From: JAPSGB01 sp963775185 | GTDB lineage: Bacteria > Myxococcota_A > Polyangia > Polyangiales > Polyangiaceae | Direction: 5' to 3' | NCBI GenBank assembly: GCA_963775185.1 | Contig: CAVZIE010000032.1 | Span: 744,001 to 808,000 of the forward strand | DNA length: 64,000 nucleotides | In this document: piece by piece, positions 31,289-40,563 of the stretch | Position numbering within the stretch: position 1 is the stretch's first letter | How the letters are laid out: each line of letters opens with the position of its first letter | Position numbers and translations under genes: made by a program | The notes under the pieces: model-generated | The model's database searches: none | Seen by the model: only the letters and a program-made list of their open reading frames with translations | What the model was told of the DNA's origin: nothing

Positions 31289-32381
31289 AGCAGATCTTCT
31301 TCATCCAGCCGTGCGTGTCGGGCGCGACGCCGTGCTGGACGTCGAGCAGCGCCTTGCGCAGCTGCATCGCGATGGGGCCGGGCTCGCCGCCGTGGATCTT
31401 CCACTCGCCGTGGCGGCTCTTGACCAGACCGATGGGCGTGATCACCGCCGCGGTGCCGCACGCGAAGGCTTCGAGCATGGCGCCGCTCTCGAGCGCCTGG
31501 CCCCACTCCTCCACGGTGAACAGGCGCTCCTCGGTTTCGAAACCGAGATCCTTCGCGATCACGAGGAGGCTCTCGCGCGTGACGCCGGGCAAGAGCGTGC
31601 CGGTGAGCTTGGGCGTGACGAGGCGGGTGCGATCGCCGTCCTTCATCACGAACATGATGTTCATGCCGCCCATCTCTTCCACGTACTTGTGCTCGCACGC
31701 GTCGGTCCACACGACCTGGTCGCAGCCCTTCTCGATGGCTTGCGCCTGCGCGGCGAGGCTCGCCGCGTAGTTGCCCGCGCACTTCGCGAAGCCCGTGCCG
31801 CCCGGCGCGGCGCGCGAGTAGTCCTCGCTGATCCACACGGTGACGGGCCGGAGGCCCTTGGCGAAGTACGCGCCGGACGGCGATCCGAACAGGATGAAGC
31901 TGTAGCTCTTCGCCGGCCGGACCCCGAGCGCCGGCTCCGTCGAGATCATCAGCGGACGCATGTACAGGCTCTGCTCCATCTGCGTCGGCACCCACGCGCG
32001 CTCCTGGCGGATCAGCGCCCCGCCGGCAGCCAGGAACAGCTCCTCCGGCACCGGCGGCATCGCCAGGCGCTTGGCGGAGTTGGCGAAGCGACGCGCGTTC
32101 TGCTCGGCCCGGAACGTGGCCACGCCGCCGTCCTGCTGGTGATAGGCCTTGTAGCCCTCGAAGATGGCCTGGCCGTAGTGCAGCACGCTCGCCGCCGGGT
32201 CGAGGGTGATCGGCGCGTAGGCTTGCAGCACGCCCTTGCCCCAGGCGCCGTCGCGGTACGCCGCGACCACCATGTGCTCGGTGAAGATCCGGCCGAATCC
32301 GAGATCTTTCATGCGTTCGGCGCGCTGATCGGCGCTCATCGGATGGGCCAGCGGGCGGAGCTCGATCAGGGCGTCGGTCAT
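31287..32381 (-). CDS. ilvE: Branched-chain amino acid aminotransferase
   Basis: 364 residues, the length of the larger (eukaryote-like) BCAT type. The PLP lysine is K200 in GFAKCAGNYAASL. Other family segments are LHYGQAIFEGYKAY, VPTQMEQSLYMRPLMI, EEMGGMNIMFV, LPGVTRESLL and AFACGTAAVITPIG. It interconverts Leu, Ile and Val with their 2-oxo acids. No other ilv/leu genes are near. ATG 32381 is preceded by a 121-bp gap holding REP-like copy 11. Confidence 0.94.
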   Translation of the reverse strand: MTDALIELRPLAHPMSADQRAERMKDLGFGRIFTEHMVVAAYRDGAWGKGVLQAYAPITLDPAASVLHYGQAIFEGYKAYHQQDGGVATFRAEQNARRFANSAKRLAMPPVPEELFLAAGGALIRQERAWVPTQMEQSLYMRPLMISTEPALGVRPAKSYSFILFGSPSGAYFAKGLRPVTVWISEDYSRAAPGGTGFAKCAGNYAASLAAQAQAIEKGCDQVVWTDACEHKYVEEMGGMNIMFVMKDGDRTRLVTPKLTGTLLPGVTRESLLVIAKDLGFETEERLFTVEEWGQALESGAMLEAFACGTAAVITPIGLVKSRHGEWKIHGGEPGPIAMQLRKALLDVQHGVAPDTHGWMKKIC

Positions 32382-32456
32382 GGCTCTCCCGTGCATGTTG
32401 CACAGTCGATCCGCGCCGACAAGTCCCGGTGACGGATCGCCGACTGCCGCAGGGAT

Positions 32457-32482
32457 GGGATGCCGGTCCGGCGCGGTATCCC
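32457..32482 (+). repeat. REP-like element copy 11
   Basis: GGGAT + GCCGGTCCGGCGCGG + T + ATCCC, arms complementary with AT/AT. Located 20 bp beyond the stop of the VWA lipoprotein gene on the opposite strand. Confidence 0.88.
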
Positions 32483-32502
32483 GCGGGCCGCCCGCGCGCG
32501 CG

Positions 32503-34431
32503 TCAGCGCACGATGGTCTGGCAGCCGAGCAAGATGTCAACCTGGGTCGCGCCGGCGCCGGCGGTCACGGCGTCGCACGACGCCGGGCACAGCTCGACGC
32601 GCGTCTCGTTCGGCGGCGCCGCGTCGTAGTACCAGCCGGGCTGACCGGCGCACTGGCTCGAGGCCGACACCTGCGGGACGACCTCCGTTGCGCCACCCGC
32701 AGCGGTGATCTGGACGTTGACCCTCGACGGATCGAGCGTGCCGCCCCCGCTCGGCGTCGGCAACAGGTACTCGCAGCCAGCGGCCTGGGCGCGAATGGCC
32801 ATCATCGCGTCGAGGAACTGCTGGCTACCGGCGGCCGTGTCCACGACGATCGCCTTCAGCGTGCCGCCGGCAACGGCGAGGGTGTCCAGGTTCGCCACGT
32901 TGCCGATGCCGATCACCCAGGTGTCGACCGGCGGCGACGCGGCGTGGCCCTGCGCAGCGACCGCGGCGATGTTCGCGATGCTCGTGTCGCATTCCGTCGG
33001 CTCGCCGTCCGTCGCCAGCACGACGACGACCTTGTGATCGGGATGCGCCGCGGCGTAGCTGGTGGTCGCCTGCACGGCGCTCTGCAACGCCGGCATGGTC
33101 GGCGTATTGCCGTTCGGCGCGGTGGCGGACACGGCAGCGATGATCTGCTGCTTGACGCCGGGCAGCGGCTGGATCGACACGGCCGGCGGCAGGTAGTCGT
33201 TGGCGTCGCAGCCGGCGGTCGCGCTCGCGATGCACGTGTTCAAGAACAACGAGCACCCGCTGGGGCACGGCGGAGCGCTGGGACAAACCAGGCTGTCGAG
33301 CGGGAAGAACTGCAGGCCGACGCCGATGCCGTCCGTCGCCGGGCTGGCGCTGACGAAGTCCGTGATGGCGGTCGTCACCGACGTCCAGCTCGTTCCCTGC
33401 ATCGAGCCGGATTTGTCGAGCATGATGTACATGTCGAGTGGCACGCGCTTTCCGCTGGCCATGGTGGTGGCGCATCCACCGCCGTCGAAGCCACCCGAGC
33501 CCCCGCTGCCGCCCAGCGCTCCAAAGCCGCCGCTGCCGCTGGCCCCACCCACGCCGCCGGTTCCGCCGGTTCCGCCGGTTCCGCCGGTTCCACCGCTGCC
33601 GCCCGAGCCGCAGCTCGCGCTGGCGCCGGAGACGACGCACGTGGCGCAGGGCGTCCGTGGATCGCCGTAGCCGCGGCCGCTGGCGTTGCACGTGACGACG
33701 TCGTTGCCGTCGCACGACGTCTGCCCCGGCCCGCACACGTCCGCGACGCACGCGGCGGCGTCGCAGTGCGTCGCCGCTGGGCAGTCGCTGTCGGTGACGC
33801 ATCGCACGCAGACGCCGCGGGTCTTGTCACAGAGCATACCGCTCGGCGTGCACTGGAGATCGGAGGTGCACGGGATCTGCGACGCGCACGCTCCGTGCGT
33901 GCACGCCTCGCCGACCTTGCAGTCGCTGTCGGACGCGCAGTCGGCGCAGCGACCGGCGCTGCACACCTGCCCCGGCGGGCACGCCAGCGAGTTCTGGCAC
34001 GCGACGTAGGGCACGCACGCGTGCGCGACGCAATCAGCGCTGCCCGGACAGTCCGCGGCGGTCGCGCACGCGACGCACTCGCCGTGATCGCAGATGGCGA
34101 GATCGCCGGCGCCCACGCAATCCAGGCTGTTGGCGCAGGGCGTCGCGCTCGCGCATGTCGATCCGTGACACAGCGTGCCCGTCGGGCAATCCGTGTCGAG
34201 CCGACAGCCCACGCACTGGCCAGCGAGCGCGTCGCACAGCGGTGTGGGCCCGCCGCAGTCGCCGTCGCTCTTGCACGGACCGCCGCCGCCCGTACCGCCG
34301 GTCCCGGCGCTCGCGTCGGTGCCGGCGCCGCCGTCCGTGGGTCCGCCGGACGAGCTGCTCGAGCCGCAGGCCGCCGCGAGCGCGACGCCCGCGAGCACCA
34401 GCGCGAGCGCGCTACGTGAACCGACGGCCAT
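32503..34431 (-). CDS. Large VWA-domain lipoprotein with Cys-rich repeats
   Basis: 642 residues. Lipobox at ALAAAC, then spacer GSSSSSGG. About 250 residues of repeating Cys modules follow (CKSDGDCGGPTPLCDALAGQC; CxxDxDCP patterns), then a GGTGGTGGTGG linker. The VWA domain has MIDAS DKSGSMQG (about residue 334) and a later VVVLATDGEPTECD. VWA domains bind metal and mediate adhesion or protein contacts. Tandem paralogue of the gene at 34441. Confidence 0.8.
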   Translation of the reverse strand: MAVGSRSALALVLAGVALAAACGSSSSSGGPTDGGAGTDASAGTGGTGGGGPCKSDGDCGGPTPLCDALAGQCVGCRLDTDCPTGTLCHGSTCASATPCANSLDCVGAGDLAICDHGECVACATAADCPGSADCVAHACVPYVACQNSLACPPGQVCSAGRCADCASDSDCKVGEACTHGACASQIPCTSDLQCTPSGMLCDKTRGVCVRCVTDSDCPAATHCDAAACVADVCGPGQTSCDGNDVVTCNASGRGYGDPRTPCATCVVSGASASCGSGGSGGTGGTGGTGGTGGVGGASGSGGFGALGGSGGSGGFDGGGCATTMASGKRVPLDMYIMLDKSGSMQGTSWTSVTTAITDFVSASPATDGIGVGLQFFPLDSLVCPSAPPCPSGCSLFLNTCIASATAGCDANDYLPPAVSIQPLPGVKQQIIAAVSATAPNGNTPTMPALQSAVQATTSYAAAHPDHKVVVVLATDGEPTECDTSIANIAAVAAQGHAASPPVDTWVIGIGNVANLDTLAVAGGTLKAIVVDTAAGSQQFLDAMMAIRAQAAGCEYLLPTPSGGGTLDPSRVNVQITAAGGATEVVPQVSASSQCAGQPGWYYDAAPPNETRVELCPASCDAVTAGAGATQVDILLGCQTIVR

Positions 34432-34440
34432 GGCGCGCGC

Positions 34441-35679
34441 TCAACGCGGCGGTGCGACCTGCGTCTCGCAGCCGAGCGCGATGCCGACCGTAGCCTGGCC
34501 GGTCGCGCCGGTCACGGCGTCGCACGAGGTCTGGCACAGCTCGACCTTGGTCTTCGTCGAGTCGTAGTACCAGCCGTCCAGGCCCTTGCACTGGCTCGCG
34601 TCCGGCACCTGCGGGATCGTGTTGCCGTTGAAGGTGACGTTGACCTTGTTCGGATCGACCGCGCCACCGCCGGACGGCGCGGGCACCAGGAACTCGCAGC
34701 CGAGCGCCTGGCCCTTGATCGACTTCATGGCGTCGAGGAACGCCTGGCTGCCCGCCGATGTGTCGACGATGATCGCCTTGTTGGTTCCGCCCGCAGCCGC
34801 GATCGTGTCCAGGTTGGCGACGTTGCCGATACCGATAACCCATGTGTCCACCGCGGGCGTCGCGTTGTGCCCCGTGGCGGCGACGTTCGCGATGTTGGCG
34901 ATGCTCGTGTCGCAGTCGGTCGGCTCGCCGTCGGTGGCGAGCACGACGATCACCTTGTGATCGGGGTGCTGCGCGGCGTAGCCCGTGGACGCTTGCACGG
35001 CGCTCTGCAGCGCCGGCATGGTCGGCGTGTTGCCGCCCGGGCTGTTCGCGCCCATGGCGCTGATGATCTGCGATTTCACGCCGGGCAGCGTCTGGATCGC
35101 AACGGCGGGCGGCAGGTAGTCGTTCGCGTTGCACGCGGAGCCGCCGCTTGCCGGCACGCACAGCGGCCCGAACGGGACGCAGCCGGGCGGGCATGGCGGG
35201 AAGGAGCAGTTCGCGCCACCGGCGCCCAGCGGGAAGAACTGCAAGCCGACGCCGATGCCGTCGGTCTCCGGGCTCGCGCTGACGAACGACGTGATCGCGC
35301 CGGTCACGGCGTTCCAGCTCGTGCCCTGCATCGAACCGGACTTGTCGAGCATGATGTACATGTCGAGCGGGAGCTGCTTGCCGTCGTACGTCGTCGCGGC
35401 GCACGCGTCGCCGCCGAGGCCGCCGCTTCCGCCGCCGTTGCCGCCACCGCCCAACGCGCCGAAGCCGCCGGTTCCGGTGCCCGCGCCGGTACCGCCGCCG
35501 TTGCCGGCGAACCCTCCGCTTCCGCCGGTCGCGGAAGCGCCACTGCCTCCAGCGCCGGTGCTCGCACCGCCACCGACCGGACTGCCGCCGCCGCCGGTGC
35601 CGCTGCATGCCGCGCCGAACAGCGCGATCGCACTCCCCAGCCCCGCGAGTCGCCCAAGTCGAAGTGTCAAGCCCGCCAT
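34441..35679 (-). CDS. VWA-domain lipoprotein (tandem paralogue)
   Basis: 412 residues. Signal peptide and lipobox (LFGAAC), a Gly/Ala/Ser spacer and a VWA domain with MIDAS DKSGSMQG (about residue 110) and VVLATDGEPTDCDTS. The shared stretch with the upstream paralogue runs from PLDMYIMLDKSGSM almost to the end, so this is a duplication in which the Cys-rich N-terminal modules were lost or gained. 9-bp gap to the paralogue. Confidence 0.8.
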   Translation of the reverse strand: MAGLTLRLGRLAGLGSAIALFGAACSGTGGGGSPVGGGASTGAGGSGASATGGSGGFAGNGGGTGAGTGTGGFGALGGGGNGGGSGGLGGDACAATTYDGKQLPLDMYIMLDKSGSMQGTSWNAVTGAITSFVSASPETDGIGVGLQFFPLGAGGANCSFPPCPPGCVPFGPLCVPASGGSACNANDYLPPAVAIQTLPGVKSQIISAMGANSPGGNTPTMPALQSAVQASTGYAAQHPDHKVIVVLATDGEPTDCDTSIANIANVAATGHNATPAVDTWVIGIGNVANLDTIAAAGGTNKAIIVDTSAGSQAFLDAMKSIKGQALGCEFLVPAPSGGGAVDPNKVNVTFNGNTIPQVPDASQCKGLDGWYYDSTKTKVELCQTSCDAVTGATGQATVGIALGCETQVAPPR

Positions 35680-35775
35680 GCGCGAAGGCTACCGCGATTC
35701 GCTCGACGTGACAGCCAATCAGTAGATGCAGCTCGATAACCGAATCGTACTTCCTCCTACAAGGTGCGCGCGGAT

Positions 35776-38055
35776 CTACGGCGTGATGCCGCAGCGCTCG
35801 GCGAGACTCGCGACGCCGGCGCGCCGCGCTGCGTCGATGTCTGGTGACGCGCGCCAGCGCGCGTACACGGCGGTCGCCGTCTCGACGTCGTTCATCGCGC
35901 AGGCAAGCACGAGGCGCGTGCGTAACGCCTCGCGTTCGACGCGCGGCAGCGCGAGCCGCCGGCGCAGCGCCGCGTCGAGGTGGACGCGGGCCTCGTCCCA
36001 TCGACCGTGGTTGTAGAAATTTCGTCCCAGCAGATAATCCGCCGTGCCGTCGTCGGGATCCGCGTCGGACCAGGCCTGCAGCCGCGCCGCGGCCTCGGCC
36101 CAGTCCGGCCCGAGTCGCGGGGTGCCGACCAGCAGCGCGACGATGGCGCCCCGCGCGAGGTCACTGCTGGACGCGCGCTTCACGTCCAGCGTGCGCAGGC
36201 GGTCCTCGTCGAGCACCGACTTCGCGATTTCGCGATAGTGCGCGTCGGCGCGCGCGGTCTTGCCTTGCTGGAGATCGAGATCGCCGAGCGCTTCCTCGGC
36301 GACCGCGCGTAGCAGCCGCGTCAGATCCGGATCCCGGACGAGCGCGTCGTAGCGACGGCGCGCGTCGGCCGCGTCCCCGCCGCGCAGCGCGCACGTCGCC
36401 AGGCCCAGCCGCGCGCCGAAGTCGTGCGGGTCGAGCTCGAGCAGCTCGCGATAGTCGTCCTGGGCGCCCTTCACGTCGTGATCGCCGAGAGCGGATCCCG
36501 CCTCGCCCGCCAGGCGATCGACGACATGCGGACAGCGCCGCCCGAAGATCGCTGGGCGCTCGAAGCGCGCCTTGGCGGCGACCAGCGCCTGATCGCTCAC
36601 GCTGATCTTCGAGAGCGCCACGTGCCACTCCGTCTCGAGCGCCGGCAGCGGCTTCGGGAGAGTGCCCGCGCCGTACCAGGCACGGAGCGCGTTCGCGCCG
36701 TACGCGTCGTGGAACCAGCGCACGAACGCGCCCGCGACGGTGTACGCCGTGGACGAGTTTTCGCCGAGGAAGCCCAGGCGGAACACGCGATCGAGGGGCG
36801 GCAGCAGATCGAGCTTCTGCATCGTGCGCGCCCACTCTCCGAGCGTCAGGTCCGAGTCCTCGGGCGGCGCCGCCGCCGTCGCGACGCCCTCGATGCGGCC
36901 CGGATCCGGCACGATGCCGTCGAGCGGTCCAGACACCCGGAACGGCCCCGCACCGAAACTGCCGGCGATCACGTGCGCGAGCTCGTGAGCGAGCACCGGG
37001 TGCGGATACAGCGCCACCTGGATATAGATCTCCTTGCGCCAGGGCTTGGCGATATACGTGTCGCTGGCCCCCATCAGCCGCTTCTTCTCGCCCGACGACG
37101 CGAACAGGAACACGCGGATCCGCGCCGGCCCGCGTGTGCCCAGCCAGCGCTCGATCTGCGCCACGTGCGCGTCGCACTCGCGACCGAGCAGCGCGGCGTC
37201 GCGCCCGAGGATCGACTTGTCGTAGACGACGTCGCAGCGCTTGGTCGCGAGCTCGCGCCCGAGCGCCTTCTGGATCGACGCCGGCGTGCTCCAATGCCCG
37301 AGCGCGGGGCCTTCCGCGCAATGGGCGATGCTTGCGCCCAACGCGACCAAGCCGACCAGCGTGATACCGCGCCGGACCGGCATCCGGAGGACCAGGCTGT
37401 TGCTATCGCCGGCGCGGGACAGATGCGCGGCGAGTGCCCACAGGGCGATCAGCGTGCAGAGCGTGCCGACGCGATACGTCAGCAGGTTCCAGGTCGCGTC
37501 GATCACGGTGTCGTAGAGCGCGCCGGCGAAGTAGCCGAAGAACGGATCGAACGCGAACACCATCGGGCTCGACCAGAAGCGCAGCAGGCTGACGACCACG
37601 CCGCCGGCGGGCGCGGCGAGCGCCAGCAGCACCGCGACGACGACGCGCCGGCGGCGCCGCTCGACGCGCTCGGCGAGCAGGCCGGCGAAGGCGCCGCACA
37701 CGCCGCCGAGCACGGAGCCCGCGCCCGGGCCGAGGACGAACAGCTCGAGGCCTTCGACGGGATCGCAGAAGCCGGCGCGCGCGCCGTGCAGCAGCGTCAC
37801 CGCCAGACCGATCAGTGCGAGCAGCGCGCCGCTTGCCGCGCCGCGCTCGACCGCAGCGACCGGATCGACGCGGCGCGCGGCGATTTCGAGGGCCGTCGCG
37901 ATGGCGGCGGTCGCGGGCAGCACCAGACCGGCGGCGAGCGCCGCTTCGTAGCCTGGTCCGCCGAACAGCGGCAAGAACCCCACCCCTCCGAGCAGCACGC
38001 CGACGATCAGCGCCGCGACGCGCTGTGCCCGCGATCGAACCAGCTCAGGCAGCAC
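35776..38055 (-). CDS. Membrane protein fused to HExxH metallopeptidase and TPR domain
   Basis: 759 residues in the full open frame. The first ~220 form about six membrane helices (VAALIVGVLLGGVGFLPLFG to LCTLIALWALAAHL). Then comes RMPVRRGITLVGLVALGASIAHC, where MPVRRGI is encoded by REP-like copy 12. A gluzincin-type zinc peptidase motif follows (HELAH, about residue 355), then TPR-like helices (DFGARLGLATCALRGGDAADARRRYDALV). An alternative is two genes, the second starting at ATG 37383 with its own signal peptide. The gap 35680-35775 (about 96 bp) holds nothing recognisable. Confidence 0.72.
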   Translation of the reverse strand: MLPELVRSRAQRVAALIVGVLLGGVGFLPLFGGPGYEAALAAGLVLPATAAIATALEIAARRVDPVAAVERGAASGALLALIGLAVTLLHGARAGFCDPVEGLELFVLGPGAGSVLGGVCGAFAGLLAERVERRRRRVVVAVLLALAAPAGGVVVSLLRFWSSPMVFAFDPFFGYFAGALYDTVIDATWNLLTYRVGTLCTLIALWALAAHLSRAGDSNSLVLRMPVRRGITLVGLVALGASIAHCAEGPALGHWSTPASIQKALGRELATKRCDVVYDKSILGRDAALLGRECDAHVAQIERWLGTRGPARIRVFLFASSGEKKRLMGASDTYIAKPWRKEIYIQVALYPHPVLAHELAHVIAGSFGAGPFRVSGPLDGIVPDPGRIEGVATAAAPPEDSDLTLGEWARTMQKLDLLPPLDRVFRLGFLGENSSTAYTVAGAFVRWFHDAYGANALRAWYGAGTLPKPLPALETEWHVALSKISVSDQALVAAKARFERPAIFGRRCPHVVDRLAGEAGSALGDHDVKGAQDDYRELLELDPHDFGARLGLATCALRGGDAADARRRYDALVRDPDLTRLLRAVAEEALGDLDLQQGKTARADAHYREIAKSVLDEDRLRTLDVKRASSSDLARGAIVALLVGTPRLGPDWAEAAARLQAWSDADPDDGTADYLLGRNFYNHGRWDEARVHLDAALRRRLALPRVEREALRTRLVLACAMNDVETATAVYARWRASPDIDAARRAGVASLAERCGITP
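37363..37385 (-). repeat. REP-like element copy 12 (inside coding sequence)
   Basis: Minus-strand GGAT + GCCGGTCCGGCGCGG + T + ATC, read in frame as MPVRRGI between two hydrophobic segments of the metallopeptidase ORF. Confidence 0.85.
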
Positions 38056-38064
38056 GGGCGGGCG

Positions 38065-40467
38065 TCACGGGTGCGCTTCGCCGGCGGGCGCGCCGGAGCG
38101 GCCGGCCTTCGCCGAGTCCGGCTCGCCGATTGGGGCGAGAACCAGCGGCAGCACTTCTTCCATGCGCGAGACGAAGTGCACGCGAAGATCGTTCTTCACC
38201 TCGTCGGGCACCTCGTCGAGATCGCGCTCGTTGCGCGCCGGCAGCACCACTTCCTTGATGCCCGCGCGGTGCGCGGCGAGGATCTTGTCCTTCACGCCGC
38301 TCACCGGGAGGATGGCGCCGCGCAGCGTGACCTCGCCGGTGACCGCGACGTCCGCACGGGCAGAGACGCCGAGCAGCAGCGTGACCACGCTCACGAACAT
38401 CGCGAGCCCCGCGCTCGCCGCGTCGCGGGCGACGCCGGCGCGCGGGATGTGCAGGTGCAGATCGATGGACCGGAGCCACTCGGGATCGAGCCCCAGGCTG
38501 TCGGCGTGGGAGCGCACGAACGAGAGCGTGGTCGCGGCCGACTCCTTCATCACGTTTCGCAGGTTGCCCGTGACCTGGATCTCGCCCTTGCCGGGCATGC
38601 GTGTGGCCTCGACCAGCAGCAGATCGCCGCCGGCGGCGGTGACGGCGAGCCCGGTCGCGACGCCCGGCGCGAGCTCCAGCTCCGCGACCTCCGGCTCGTT
38701 GCGGTGGATGCCAAGCACCTGCTCGACGTGCGCGCGATCCACCACCAGCCCCTCGACCTTCTGGCCGTCGGCGATGCGCACGGTGGCGTCGCGGCAGGTC
38801 GCGGCGATCTCGCGCTCCAGGTTCCGGACGCCGGCCTCCCGCGTGTAGAAGTCGACGATCGTCTCCAGGCCGTCGCGAGCGAAGGCGAGCCGATCGGTGG
38901 TCAGCGCGTGCTCCTTGAGCTGCTTGGGCACGAGGAACTGCCGCGCGATCTCGAGCTTCTCGGTGCGCGTGTAGCCGGGCACCTCGATCAGCTCCATGCG
39001 ATCGCGGAGCGCTTCGGGGATGTTGCCGCGATAGTTGGCCGTGGCGAGGAACGTCACCTCCGACAGGTCGAACGGCAGATCGATGTAGTGGTCGGCGAAG
39101 GTGCTGTTCTGCTCGGGATCGAGCACCTCCAGCAGCGCCGCGGCGGGATCGCCGCGCACGTCGGCGCCCATCTTGTCGACCTCGTCGAGCACCAGCACCG
39201 GATTGCGCGTGCCGACCTTCTTCAGCGCCTGGATGATGCGGCCGGGCAGCGCGCCGACGTAGGTCCGGCGGTGGCCGCGGATCTCCGCCTCGTCGCGCAC
39301 GCCGCCGAGGGCGATGCGCGCGTAGCGACGGCCCATCGCCCGGGCGATCGAGCGCCCGAGGCTGGTCTTGCCGACGCCGGGCGGCCCGACGAAAAGCAGG
39401 ATCGGGCCCTTCTTGTCGCGGCGCAGCTGGCGGATCGCGCTGTACTCCACGATGCGCTTCTTGACGCGCTCGAGGCCGTAGTGGTCCTCGTCGAGGCAGC
39501 GGCGCACCTCGCGCACGTCGAACAGATCCGGCGTGGTGCGCGCCCACGGCAGATCCGCGAGCCACTCCACGTACGTGCGGGTCACCTGGTACTCCGCGGA
39601 CTGCGGCTGCATGCCCGAGAGCCGACCGAGCTGCTTGCGAGCCGCCTTCTCCGCCTCGAGCGGCAGCTCCGCGCGGGCGATGCGATCGCGCAGCTGCTCG
39701 ATCTCGTCGTCGTCGGCGCTCTCCCCGAGCTCCTCGCGGATGCTGCGCATCTGCTGGCGCAGCACGTAGTCGCGCTGCGAGCGGCTCATCTCGTCGGCGA
39801 CCATGCTCGAGATCTCGCCCTTGACGCGCAGCACCTCGAGCTGGCGCTCGACCATGCCGAGCACCAGCTCGACGCGCTTCTTGACGTCGAACGCCTCGAG
39901 CACCTGCTGGCGCACGGCGATGCTCGCCTGTTCTTCGGGGAAGTTCGAAGCGATGAGATCCGCGAGCGCACCCGGCTCGCGCACGTTGTCGAGGATGCCG
40001 GACGTCTCCTTGGGTAGGTTCGGCATCAGCCCGAGCACCTTGCGCGTGCCTTCGCGGAGCCGGCGACCGAGGTCGGCCAAGGCCGGCTCGGCGACGGACG
40101 CGTCGGGTGCGCGCTGGACCTCGGCGCGCATGTACGGCTCGAGCCCGAGCGCGTCGGTGATGCGGAAGCGACCCAGCCCGTTGAGCACCACCGAGTAGTT
40201 CGACGGCCCCAGCCGGATCACCCGCACCACGCGGGCGATGGTGCCGACGGCGTACAGGTCGCTGAAGGTCGGCTCGACCGTCTCGGCGTTTCGTTGCGCC
40301 ACCACGCCGACGAGCGCGCCCTCGCGCCCAGCCAGGTCCTCCACCAGGCGCACGCTGCGCGGTCGCCCCACATTGATGGGGACCACCGACATGGGGAACA
40401 GGACCGAGTTGCGCAGCGGCAGGATCGCGATGCGCTCGGGTGCCCCGGCGGCCTTCCCGGTAGTCAT
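38065..40467 (-). CDS. lon: ATP-dependent protease Lon
   Basis: 800 residues. N-terminal domain with LPLRNSVLFPMSVVPINVG. AAA+ module with Walker A GPPGVGKT (about residue 358) and Walker B LVLDEVDKMG. The protease domain has catalytic Ser about 681 in RDAASAGLAMF, a variant of the usual KDGPSAG, and Lys about 724 in GVKDKILAAHRAGI. It degrades misfolded and regulatory proteins. Divergent from the lipoprotein gene at 40564; the 96-bp gap (40468-40563) holds nothing recognisable. Confidence 0.95.
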   Translation of the reverse strand: MTTGKAAGAPERIAILPLRNSVLFPMSVVPINVGRPRSVRLVEDLAGREGALVGVVAQRNAETVEPTFSDLYAVGTIARVVRVIRLGPSNYSVVLNGLGRFRITDALGLEPYMRAEVQRAPDASVAEPALADLGRRLREGTRKVLGLMPNLPKETSGILDNVREPGALADLIASNFPEEQASIAVRQQVLEAFDVKKRVELVLGMVERQLEVLRVKGEISSMVADEMSRSQRDYVLRQQMRSIREELGESADDDEIEQLRDRIARAELPLEAEKAARKQLGRLSGMQPQSAEYQVTRTYVEWLADLPWARTTPDLFDVREVRRCLDEDHYGLERVKKRIVEYSAIRQLRRDKKGPILLFVGPPGVGKTSLGRSIARAMGRRYARIALGGVRDEAEIRGHRRTYVGALPGRIIQALKKVGTRNPVLVLDEVDKMGADVRGDPAAALLEVLDPEQNSTFADHYIDLPFDLSEVTFLATANYRGNIPEALRDRMELIEVPGYTRTEKLEIARQFLVPKQLKEHALTTDRLAFARDGLETIVDFYTREAGVRNLEREIAATCRDATVRIADGQKVEGLVVDRAHVEQVLGIHRNEPEVAELELAPGVATGLAVTAAGGDLLLVEATRMPGKGEIQVTGNLRNVMKESAATTLSFVRSHADSLGLDPEWLRSIDLHLHIPRAGVARDAASAGLAMFVSVVTLLLGVSARADVAVTGEVTLRGAILPVSGVKDKILAAHRAGIKEVVLPARNERDLDEVPDEVKNDLRVHFVSRMEEVLPLVLAPIGEPDSAKAGRSGAPAGEAHP

Positions 40468-40563
40468 GCCTCGACACTAGTACGGCTGGGAGCGACGTCC
40501 AGCTTCCCGGCACCACGGCACGGCGAAGTCGCTCCCCTGGGCGCCCTGTGGTAATCCGCGTCA

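Noticed and set aside
33530..33600. Repeat of CCGCCGGTT units as a non-coding repeat
   Set aside because: It encodes the GGTGGTGG linker of the VWA lipoprotein and needs no other explanation.
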